Positions 16,171 to 23,277 of a stretch of DNA of 37,855 bases are shown in pieces (position 1 is the first letter of the stretch; the number at the start of each line of letters is the position of its first letter). The position numbers and the translations under genes were made by a program. The stretch covers positions 1 through 37,855 of the forward strand of contig JAAVDB010000041.1 of assembly GCA_014802015.1 (NCBI GenBank), in the 5' to 3' direction. The notes under the pieces were generated by a model. That model worked only from the letters and a program-made list of their open reading frames with translations. It did not search any database and was not told the DNA's origin. Source of the DNA: Bacteroides sp. Its GTDB lineage: Bacteria; Bacteroidota; Bacteroidia; Bacteroidales; Muribaculaceae.

Positions 16171-17007
16171 GATCAGCTTATCGACGACCTGCTCACACTC
16201 GCGTTTGCCGAGGATGTGGGCGACGGCGATCACACCACACTCAGTACAATTCCTGACAGTGAGCGCGGCACACAGCGCCTTATCGTCAAGGAGGAGGGTA
16301 TACTCGCAGGTGTCGAGATAGCCCGCAAGGTGTTTGAGAAATTTGATCCTGAACTCAAGATGACCGTCTATATCAACGACGGCGCTCATGTTAAACCGGG
16401 TGACGTGGCGTTTGAGGTAGAGGGTAAAGTGCGCTCATTGCTCCAGACCGAGCGCGTGATGCTCAACATCATGCAGCGTATGAGTGGCATCGCTACCGTT
16501 ACCGCCAAGTATCAGCAGCGTCTCGATGGACTGAAAACTAAAGTTCTCGACACACGCAAGACCACTCCCGGTATGCGTATGCTCGAAAAGGAAGCAGTGC
16601 GCATCGGCGGTGGATGCAATCATCGTATCGGTCTCTTTGACATGATCCTCATCAAGGACAATCACGTAGACTTTGCCGGAGGCATCACTCAGGCGGTGAA
16701 TGCTGCCAAGGAGTATTGCAAGGCTAACGGAAAGGACCTCAAGATCGAGGTTGAAGTGCGTAATACTGACGAGATCAACGAGGCTCTTGCCGCAGGAGTT
16801 GACCGCATCATGCTCGACAACTTTACGCCTGAACGCACTCGCGAGGCCGTAAAGCTCATCAACGGACGCACTGAGGTCGAGTCATCCGGAGGCATCACCC
16901 TCGACACTCTTCGCGATTATGGCGAATGTGGAGTTGACTTCATCTCGGTCGGAGCCCTTACACATTCTGTAAAAGGACTCGACATGAGTTTCAAGGCAGT
17001 CAAATAA
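16159..17007 (+). CDS. nadC: Nicotinate-nucleotide diphosphorylase (carboxylating) NadC
   Basis: NadC (quinolinate phosphoribosyltransferase) converts quinolinate and PRPP into nicotinate mononucleotide in de novo NAD synthesis. The 282-residue protein shows the family core: EDVGDGDHTT near the N-terminus, LNIMQRMSGIAT, the PRPP/quinolinate-binding LDTRKTTPGMR, GGGCNHRIGLFDMILIKDNH and the C-terminal barrel segments EVEVRN, DRIMLDN and ESSGGI. The frame is open for 18 codons further upstream, but that would overlap the rlmH gene; I chose the ATG at 16159 (MKTKDQL), which is preceded by an A-rich stretch typical of Bacteroidota start regions. No consensus promoter was found immediately upstream, so its promoter probably lies within rlmH. 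A strong terminator follows. Confidence 0.96.
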   Translation: MKTKDQLIDDLLTLAFAEDVGDGDHTTLSTIPDSERGTQRLIVKEEGILAGVEIARKVFEKFDPELKMTVYINDGAHVKPGDVAFEVEGKVRSLLQTERVMLNIMQRMSGIATVTAKYQQRLDGLKTKVLDTRKTTPGMRMLEKEAVRIGGGCNHRIGLFDMILIKDNHVDFAGGITQAVNAAKEYCKANGKDLKIEVEVRNTDEINEALAAGVDRIMLDNFTPERTREAVKLINGRTEVESSGGITLDTLRDYGECGVDFISVGALTHSVKGLDMSFKAVK

Positions 17008-17026
17008 GATATCCTGGAAATAGAAT

Positions 17027-17076
17027 AAGGCTACTTCTTGATACAGATAATTGTATCGGAAGTAGCCTTATTTTTA
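17027..17076 (+). terminator. Rho-independent terminator of nadC
   Basis: An 11-bp stem (AAGGCTACTTC 17027-17037 / GAAGTAGCCTT 17059-17069) with an inner GATAC/GTATC stem is followed by ATTTTTAT. It is placed just after the nadC stop. Confidence 0.92.
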
Positions 17077-17097
17077 TGTCCTTGATTCAGACAATTG

Positions 17098-18864
17098 TCA
17101 GAATGCCTCTATGGTGAAGAAGTATTCCGAATCGCGGTTGAAATATCCGGCGTGATATTTCGTATCTCTGATCATGACGGAGTGTGAGGGATCGCCCTCC
17201 TTAGTGCCCCAACGCAGTATGTAACCGTCAGCATCCTTCACGGGTGCCCATTCGAAATCATACACACGACGGTCTGATTCGTTGCGCACGGCTTTGAATC
17301 CTGTTACATCCGCCAGTTTCTCACGGTCATCCTTGCCAAACACCCGCAGATCCATGATCGAGAATTTGCACGGCATATCGGCACTGTTGGTGATACGTAC
17401 ATATCGGGCATTGACAGGTCTATCCGACACAATCAGTTTGTGAGGATTGTCGGCTGTATTGTCACTCATGTCGGCAAATTTTCGCCATGTCTGAGCATCG
17501 TCTGACACCTCGATCACATACTTATACGGCAGTGATTCACCGATGAGTGCGGTGGCACCCTCGTCAGCGAAATTAACCTGCACGGCATTGATCTCACTGT
17601 TCTTGCCGAGATCGATCTGAAGCCATTCGCCGGCCTTTCCTGTCTCGGCGGTCCACCAGGTCTCAATCAGCTCATCCGTAGCATAACGGGCATAGCCTTT
17701 AGCATCCGTGTTACCATGAGTATCAATCTCGGTCTTTGAGCCGGTTGTCCCTAATTCTCCCTCGGAGGAAGCTGTGGCTTGTTTGCCTATCGCAAGCTGA
17801 CGCCATCCCATTGACAATGTTCGGTCATTGAAATCTCCGTCGGTAACATTTTTATCGGGGATAACGAATGGATAGTCGGCATACGTTGTGTATGCCCGCA
17901 TATCATTGTCCTTGACAGTCACGGGGAAAAGACCGAGGCGACGTTCAAACCAATGTCGTACGCCAACGAGCATTGATGCCACATGCCAGTAATTGCCGTA
18001 TTTGTCACGGAAGGTATGGCCGTGTCCTGCGGCGCCAATGAATCCGCCGGGTTTGATCGAGAAAGGATTATCCTCCAAGTATGTAAACGGGCCGAGAGGG
18101 GAGTCGCCTACATAAATACCGTCGGCATAGATACGATACTGTGTGCCGGGACCTGCATACTGCAAATAATACTTACCGTCCACCTTGAGCATCGCAGGGC
18201 CCTCGTTCCATCCGTTACGAGGTTCTTCATTATCGACTCCGGGCTGTTCCCAGCCATACTTTTCAGTGTTATGCTCGATCAGTACGACAGGTTCGCCTAA
18301 CGGCTTGAATCCGTCATTCGGGTCAATCTCCATGCCGTAGATAGGCTCCACGTCGTGACATCCCCAGTAGATATACACGCGTCCGTCCTCATCCTGATAG
18401 AATGACGGATCATGCTGATGCAGATCACTGAGCTTACACTCGATTTCCTCCCATGAATTACCGTCCTCCGGAGTCTTGGTCTTGAATATTCTTGTCGGAT
18501 TGCCGTCACTCGAAGCGGTGAAGTACAGAGTGTCACCTATAGGTAATATCGTCGGTGCGTAATCGTTGACTGTAGCGATTGACGGACTCGGGATATACTC
18601 CCACTCGGCGAGGTCATCTGACCTCCAGTATCCACCCGACTTTGAGGCAAAAAGCCAGTAGGAGCCGTTGAAATATTCACACGCGGGGTCTGCCGCCTCA
18701 CGTCGCGACGGATCATTATCCTTAGGCTGGAACTGATAATTCAGATCGATAGGGTTAGTCACGATTTTCATCCCCGATGTCTTCACTTTTGCATCGGTTG
18801 CACATCCCGCAAGTCCCATCAGAATCGCAGGTATGCACAGTTTGGTTAAATTAATTTTTGCCAT
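17098..18864 (-). CDS. GH43-family glycosidase lipoprotein with F5/8-type C and FN3-like domains
   Basis: This 588-residue lipoprotein has its lipobox at LMGLAGC (C21). The five-bladed GH43-type catalytic domain covers about 35-315: the general base Asp in EAADPACEYFNGSYWLF, the pKa-modulating Asp in HQHDPSFY and the acid Glu in WNEGPAML. It is followed by an F5/8-type C (discoidin-like) carbohydrate-binding domain (about 350-500, with TWWTAETGKAGEWLQIDLG) and an FN3-like C-terminal domain (about 508-588). GH43 enzymes are mostly beta-xylosidases or arabinofuranosidases acting on plant glycans; the precise sugar cannot be called. It is on the same strand and 24 bp after the ECF transporter gene, so may be read from that operon, but its function is unrelated to the redox genes. 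Confidence 0.87.
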   Translation of the reverse strand: MAKINLTKLCIPAILMGLAGCATDAKVKTSGMKIVTNPIDLNYQFQPKDNDPSRREAADPACEYFNGSYWLFASKSGGYWRSDDLAEWEYIPSPSIATVNDYAPTILPIGDTLYFTASSDGNPTRIFKTKTPEDGNSWEEIECKLSDLHQHDPSFYQDEDGRVYIYWGCHDVEPIYGMEIDPNDGFKPLGEPVVLIEHNTEKYGWEQPGVDNEEPRNGWNEGPAMLKVDGKYYLQYAGPGTQYRIYADGIYVGDSPLGPFTYLEDNPFSIKPGGFIGAAGHGHTFRDKYGNYWHVASMLVGVRHWFERRLGLFPVTVKDNDMRAYTTYADYPFVIPDKNVTDGDFNDRTLSMGWRQLAIGKQATASSEGELGTTGSKTEIDTHGNTDAKGYARYATDELIETWWTAETGKAGEWLQIDLGKNSEINAVQVNFADEGATALIGESLPYKYVIEVSDDAQTWRKFADMSDNTADNPHKLIVSDRPVNARYVRITNSADMPCKFSIMDLRVFGKDDREKLADVTGFKAVRNESDRRVYDFEWAPVKDADGYILRWGTKEGDPSHSVMIRDTKYHAGYFNRDSEYFFTIEAF

Positions 18865-18888
18865 TTAAGTTAATATATAGAATAGGTA

Positions 18889-19398
18889 TTACTTCCTACA
18901 GAAATATCTTATAATCATCGCCCCGCCGAGTATCTGGACGAGCATACCGGGAATGCCGATACGGAAGTCCTGACATGCGGCGTACAGGCTGCCTGTCATC
19001 ACCCATTCACCCAATGTGCCGATAATCTGATACGCAAGCACGACCGCGCTAAGTGTGAGGACATCCGCACGACGGGTGCGTGCGGCAGTGATCCCGGCTA
19101 TAACAGCGAGAATCGTTGACTTCATCAGTATGGCGGGGAGTACGGCCATTGTCGGCATGGCAAATAACAATGCGTTGATGACAGGTGAGGCCAATGCCGT
19201 GAGCAGACCCACGCGCCAGCCGTACATATACGCGCCTATGAGTGTAAAGAAGTATATCGGCAACCATGTCGGGCCTCCCATGCTGAACAGATGGCATAGC
19301 TGAGGCAGGAGTATATTGCCGGAGATGAAAAGCAGAGCTTTGATGTATGTGGCGCGGTCACTGAACCGCAATGATTGTATCTGAATAGCTGATTGCAT
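18889..19398 (-). CDS. Small integral membrane protein, ECF transporter S component-like
   Basis: The 169-residue protein is almost entirely hydrophobic with five to six predicted membrane helices. The segment GGPTWLPIYFFTLIGAYMYG followed by GLLTALASPVINALLF is typical of substrate-binding (S) subunits of energy-coupling-factor vitamin/metal transporters. S components bind a vitamin or ion and pair with a shared ATPase module, not present in this window. It is 17 bp after the DUF1893 gene in a redox operon, suggesting its ligand serves that pathway (inference). The ligand cannot be identified from the sequence; an unrelated small membrane protein is the alternative. Confidence 0.65.
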   Translation of the reverse strand: MQSAIQIQSLRFSDRATYIKALLFISGNILLPQLCHLFSMGGPTWLPIYFFTLIGAYMYGWRVGLLTALASPVINALLFAMPTMAVLPAILMKSTILAVIAGITAARTRRADVLTLSAVVLAYQIIGTLGEWVMTGSLYAACQDFRIGIPGMLVQILGGAMIIRYFCRK

Positions 19399-19415
19399 GA
19401 TTTATTTTGATTTGG

Positions 19416-19856
19416 TTAATTATTCTGTTGTTTTTGCATCCTTTCCACAAACTGCTCGATCAGAGGCAGACATTCCTGAGGAGTAGCGCATTCCTGACAT
19501 AGAGTCTCGACTGGACACACGCCTGTACCGCTACGGTTGATTATATGCTCGACCGGCTCGCCATAGCTTACATGAATGCCTGACTCGTCGAGCAGGGCCA
19601 GTGCCGGTCGGCTGATCACATCGGCATAGACTTCGCCGACACCGCCGAGAGCCATAAGAGCCGCTGCACCTTTCCCGACCACCTTGTCGGCTATGAAGCT
19701 ATCTGAAAGCGTCTCGGGAGATGTCTTCAGCAGATGCAGCAGATCGGCGACACCGCGCCGGTGACATCGCGTCACGCTGTCACCCTTGGCTATGACACAT
19801 GAGCAACCCTCTCGGTGTAATGTGTCGATTATGTCCTGACGATTATCTGCGTTCAT
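19416..19856 (-). CDS. DUF1893 domain-containing protein with a four-cysteine cluster
   Basis: The 146-residue soluble protein matches the DUF1893 family: FIADKVVGKGAAALMALGGV, a VYADVISRPALALL stretch and INRSGTGVCPVE. The domain is related in fold to cytidine-deaminase-like proteins, but its activity is unknown. Near the C-terminus four cysteines (C114, C120, C123, C129) in CPVETLCQECATPQEC could bind a metal; further cysteines are at 18, 20 and 31. Its ATG overlaps the stop of the upstream aldo/keto reductase (ATGA), implying translational coupling, and the ECF component follows after 17 bp. A redox or metal-handling role in that pathway is inference. Confidence 0.82.
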   Translation of the reverse strand: MNADNRQDIIDTLHREGCSCVIAKGDSVTRCHRRGVADLLHLLKTSPETLSDSFIADKVVGKGAAALMALGGVGEVYADVISRPALALLDESGIHVSYGEPVEHIINRSGTGVCPVETLCQECATPQECLPLIEQFVERMQKQQNN

Positions 19857-21268
19857 GACAGCGTTCCCTGTTTTAGTTTCTCAACGTAGCTGTCGATGCG
19901 ATGAAGCTCGTGAGGTATATTGATGTTCTGCGGGCAGTGAGGAGCGCATTGATTGCATCCGATGCAGTGACTGGCCTGACGCAGGCGGGGCACCGAGCGG
20001 TCATATCCGATAAGGAATGCCCTGCGTTCTTTCTCATATTCCGGGCTGCGCCGTGAGGTCGGCATGTTGCCCTCGTTGATACATTTATTATAATGTAGAA
20101 GTATGGCCGGTATGTCAAGACCGTAGGGGCAGGGCATACAGTATTTACAGTCATTGCACGGGATGGTGGGATAACCCATCATCAGATCGGCCGTCTCGTA
20201 TAGAAACTGCGTCTCCTCCTCACTGAGCGGCTGCAATGGCGAATAAGTGCGCAAGTTATCCTCAAGATGCTCCATATAGGTCATGCCGCTCAACACCGTT
20301 AGTACCCCCTCGGGTGTACCGGCATAGCGGAATGCCCACGAAGCGACACTCTGTTCCGGCTCGCGCTGTTTCAGGCGGGCGGCGATATGATCGGGGACGT
20401 TTGACAGGCGGCCACCGAGCAGAGGCTCCATAATTACCGCAGGAATGCCGCGCTTCTCCAGTTCCGTATACAGATACTCGGCATCCGTGTTGCGTGAATT
20501 GACCTCCTTGGCATGATGCCAGTCGACATAATTCATCTGTATCTGCACAAAGTCCCATTTGTACTTGTCATGTTCGGAAAGCAGACGGTCGAACACGGCT
20601 ATGTCACCGTGATACGAGAATCCGAGATTGCGTATACGGCCGGCCTCACGCTCGGCGAGAAGATAATCGAGCACACCATTATTTATATATCTGTCCTCGT
20701 ATGTCTTTATTCCGTCATCACCCATGCCGACACCGTGCAGCAGCAGATAGTCTATATAATCCGTCTGAAGCTCCTTGAATGAGTTATGATACATCTTCAG
20801 AGACTCTTCGCGACTCCATGTCGACGGTGAGAAATTTGACAGTTTTGTAGCGATATAATATGAGTTACGCGGATGACGGCTCAGGGCTATACCTGTAGCC
20901 TGCTCCGACTTACCGCGGCAGTAGGCAGGCGATGTGTCGAAATAATTCACACCATGCTCCAGAGCCGTATCGACCAGTCGGTTTACCATCTCCTGATCTA
21001 TTACCTCCTCGCCCTCCTCATTCTTGGTATTGGGCCAACGCATACATCCGTATCCGAGTATCGACACCTTCTCGCCGGTCTTGGGATTGGTGCGGTAAGT
21101 CATCTTGTCTGTCGGGATCTCGGACGATGCTTTCAGCGACTCGCCCGCCTTGCGTGAAGCCGAGTCGCATCCTGCGAGGGCGAGACCGGTCACTGATGCT
21201 CCGATGCCGAGACGTTTGAGAAATCCGCGTCGGTCAAGTCCCGTGTTCTGATGTTTATTATTATCCAT
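19853..21268 (-). CDS. Tat-exported aldo/keto reductase with C-terminal 4Fe-4S ferredoxin domain
   Basis: The 471-residue protein has a twin-arginine signal (LDRRGFLKRLG, R13-R14) ending in a lipobox LAGC (C34), so it should be folded in the cytoplasm and exported as a lipoprotein. The (beta/alpha)8 aldo/keto reductase domain (about 57-345) keeps the catalytic tetrad: D111 and Y116 (NYFDTSPAY), K142 (IATKLS) and H178 (LLLHGV). The C-terminal domain carries two 4Fe-4S sets: C371/374/377/380 and C435/438/441/445. Presence outside the cytoplasm, where NAD(P)H is absent, suggests electrons arrive through the Fe-S clusters. The polyferredoxin membrane protein encoded 18 bp upstream is the obvious donor or acceptor. 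Substrate unknown. Confidence 0.9.
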   Translation of the reverse strand: MDNNKHQNTGLDRRGFLKRLGIGASVTGLALAGCDSASRKAGESLKASSEIPTDKMTYRTNPKTGEKVSILGYGCMRWPNTKNEEGEEVIDQEMVNRLVDTALEHGVNYFDTSPAYCRGKSEQATGIALSRHPRNSYYIATKLSNFSPSTWSREESLKMYHNSFKELQTDYIDYLLLHGVGMGDDGIKTYEDRYINNGVLDYLLAEREAGRIRNLGFSYHGDIAVFDRLLSEHDKYKWDFVQIQMNYVDWHHAKEVNSRNTDAEYLYTELEKRGIPAVIMEPLLGGRLSNVPDHIAARLKQREPEQSVASWAFRYAGTPEGVLTVLSGMTYMEHLEDNLRTYSPLQPLSEEETQFLYETADLMMGYPTIPCNDCKYCMPCPYGLDIPAILLHYNKCINEGNMPTSRRSPEYEKERRAFLIGYDRSVPRLRQASHCIGCNQCAPHCPQNINIPHELHRIDSYVEKLKQGTLS

Positions 21269-21286
21269 TTTTGGTAGAGTTACTTA

Positions 21287-22771
21287 TTATATAATACGGT
21301 GGTTCTCATGCCCCTCGACATATATGGCGCTGAAGGGGCGGGCAGGGCAGAGGTTCTCGCACGCTCCACATCCGATGCATCGCTCGATGTTGACCGCCGG
21401 TATCCGGGGCGAATCGGGATTATCTGCTTCGAGCGACACCATTGAGATTGCTCCCACAGGACAGTGACGTGCACAGTTGCCGCACTTCACACCATCGGTG
21501 ACTGGTATACAGTTTGCCTTGACCCACACGGCATGACCTATCTGGGTCGCTGCCTTGTCATCAGCTGTGATGGGGCGAATAGCACCGGCAGGACACACCT
21601 CCGAACACTTAGTACACTCGGGGCGGCAATAACCACGTTCGTATGACGACTCCGGCTGCATGAGAGTCGACAGATCTGACGAAGGACGCAGCACGCCGTT
21701 AGGACACACCGACACGCACAGCTGACACGCCGTACAGTGCGACGTAAGATTACGTATGCTCTGAGCGCCGGGAGGCACTATGCGCGTGCGTCGCTCGGGT
21801 ATCTTCTTGTCAGTGATTGCGGCAAGACCTCCATCTACAGTCTTCTCCTGCGCGCTTGCCGCGATACTTGCTGAAATGGCAGCCGTAGCCGACAGGAATT
21901 GACGGCGTGACGCGTCGGTTGCCCCCGGCTTGTTACCCTCAGTCTTACCGGCAGGACGCAGACGAGAGTAGGAGATAGCACCTTTATGACACTTGCCGAT
22001 ACAGTCAAAACATGTCACGCATCGTGAATAATCTATCGCATGATTTTTACTGTCAATACATGCCGACTTGCAGTTGCGCGCGCACAGTCCGCAACCGTTA
22101 CACTTGGATGTATCGATGACAGGACGTAACAGTGAGAAGCGTGAGAAGAATCCGAGCACAGTACCCACGGGACAGATCGTATTGCAGTAGGTACGGCCGT
22201 TACGCCATGCGAGCACGGCAAGGATCACGAGTGTCATGGCGGCCACACAGATAGTGACAGTGCCTGCCGAAATATAATCAACGCGATAGAATGCATACGA
22301 ATCGTGTGACTCGGCCCAGCCGGCAAGCATATTGTTAGTCCATATCCATACAGGTGACAACATACTGTGTACGATACGTCCGTAGGCACTGTATGGCGCA
22401 AGTAATACGACCAACGAGTTAATTCCGGCAATAATTGCAACAGCCATTATTACTAATAATGTGTATCGGAGTATATTCTTGGGCGCCGAGTAACCATATC
22501 GGTTACGCTTCGCCTTCTTTCCCAGCCAGGCGAAACCGTCCTGCATAATACCCAACGGACATATTACCGAACAGTACAGACGCCCGAACACGAGTGTCAG
22601 AACTATCAGACCGGCTATAACCACAAAATTTAGGGCAAGCAGCGCGGGGAGAAACTGAATCTTGGCCATCCATCCTGCCCAATGGTGCACCGTTCCCGTA
22701 AAGTCAAGAAACAGCAGCGTTACAATAATTACACTGATCAGGGCTAATCCCTGTCTTATCCTTTTTAACAT
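21287..22771 (-). CDS. Membrane polyferredoxin: NapH/CcoG-like module fused to a NapG-like ferredoxin module
   Basis: The 494-residue protein has an N-terminal membrane part with helices around 9-26, 41-63, 103-126 and 170-190 and two CxxxCP motifs (C67/C71 and C196/C200), as in NapH/CcoG-type quinol-linked proteins. Two cytoplasmic-type 4Fe-4S sets follow (C224/227/230/234 and C251/254/257/261). A twin-arginine stretch SRRQFLSATAAIS (R289-R290) with a hydrophobic segment is internal. Four more cluster sites follow (C346-C356, C382-C393, C421-C437, C465-C475). The layout is like NapH joined to the exported ferredoxin NapG. It is the first gene of an operon with a Tat-exported Fe-S aldo/keto reductase, so it probably passes electrons from the quinone pool across the membrane (inference). 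Confidence 0.87.
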   Translation of the reverse strand: MLKRIRQGLALISVIIVTLLFLDFTGTVHHWAGWMAKIQFLPALLALNFVVIAGLIVLTLVFGRLYCSVICPLGIMQDGFAWLGKKAKRNRYGYSAPKNILRYTLLVIMAVAIIAGINSLVVLLAPYSAYGRIVHSMLSPVWIWTNNMLAGWAESHDSYAFYRVDYISAGTVTICVAAMTLVILAVLAWRNGRTYCNTICPVGTVLGFFSRFSLLRPVIDTSKCNGCGLCARNCKSACIDSKNHAIDYSRCVTCFDCIGKCHKGAISYSRLRPAGKTEGNKPGATDASRRQFLSATAAISASIAASAQEKTVDGGLAAITDKKIPERRTRIVPPGAQSIRNLTSHCTACQLCVSVCPNGVLRPSSDLSTLMQPESSYERGYCRPECTKCSEVCPAGAIRPITADDKAATQIGHAVWVKANCIPVTDGVKCGNCARHCPVGAISMVSLEADNPDSPRIPAVNIERCIGCGACENLCPARPFSAIYVEGHENHRII

Positions 22772-22833
22772 AGCTGAAAATTACTTATTCCTTTTGTTTG
22801 CTGTCAATATGATTGTATTCTAACGTTATTCTG

Positions 22834-22841
22834 CAAAGTTA
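22834..22841 (-). promoter_or_regulatory. Predicted -7 box of the polyferredoxin operon
   Basis: TAACTTTG followed by C on the minus strand matches the Bacteroidota -7 consensus, about 62 bp upstream of the polyferredoxin ATG. No clear TTG is present at the -33 distance. Confidence 0.5.
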
Positions 22842-22915
22842 ATAAAAATACCATAAAATCCTGTCATCAGATTGATTTTTACATTAGGAGAATGAGTGCT
22901 GCGTGCATGTCTGAC

Positions 22916-22948
22916 TTGTATTAACATAAATTAACTATTATAGATTTG
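22916..22948 (+). promoter_or_regulatory. Candidate distal promoter upstream of susC or of a small RNA
   Basis: TTG (22916-22918), a 22-bp spacer and TAGATTTG (22941-22948) fit the promoter pattern. It would give a leader of about 320 nt to susC or drive a short non-coding RNA. Confidence 0.4.
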
Positions 22949-23102
22949 CGAGATTTGGGAGTTTTAAGGCCTTTGCGCGTAAGAAAAGTTACGAATTTTC
23001 CGAAACAGGGGGGGGTACAAATAGATTGTCGGCAGACGTGTTAAATTTTAAGCAAACTGTAAGTAGTGTTGGTTTTGAATTAACATAATTTTATAAAAAT
23101 AA

Positions 23103-23135
23103 TTGTGAATAAACCATAATTTGAATCTAATTTTG
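23103..23135 (+). promoter_or_regulatory. Predicted proximal promoter of susC
   Basis: TTG (23103-23105), a 22-bp spacer and TAATTTTG (23128-23135) match the Bacteroidota pattern. The predicted leader is about 135 nt and contains small GC-rich stems. Confidence 0.6.
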
Positions 23136-23277
23136 CACAGAGTTTCTATAGCATCTTTCCAACAGCCGTCGGCTCAGACTCCCGTCCGTAGGGGAGGACC
23201 TGATTATAGACGCCTGAAGTCAAAATATTATTACATTATCGTTCTAATTATTTTTCTAATTTTTTCACAGTTCAAGT

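Larger units (their letters stand above)
22772..23277. other. 506-bp intergenic region between divergent redox operon and susC
   Basis: No coding region is supported here. It holds the leftward promoter of the redox operon (22834-22841), two candidate rightward promoters toward susC (22916-22948 and 23103-23135), an 8-G homopolymer (23008-23015) and a leader with small stems (AGCC/GGCT and CTCCC/GGGAG around 23163-23200). I do not recognise a known riboswitch. Confidence 0.7.

Noticed and set aside
23155..23225. Leader of susC with ACCTGATTATA, partly like the 3' half of a TPP riboswitch
   Set aside because: The conserved 5' TPP elements (GGGGTGC and CTGAGA) are missing and the gene is not thiamin-related by context.
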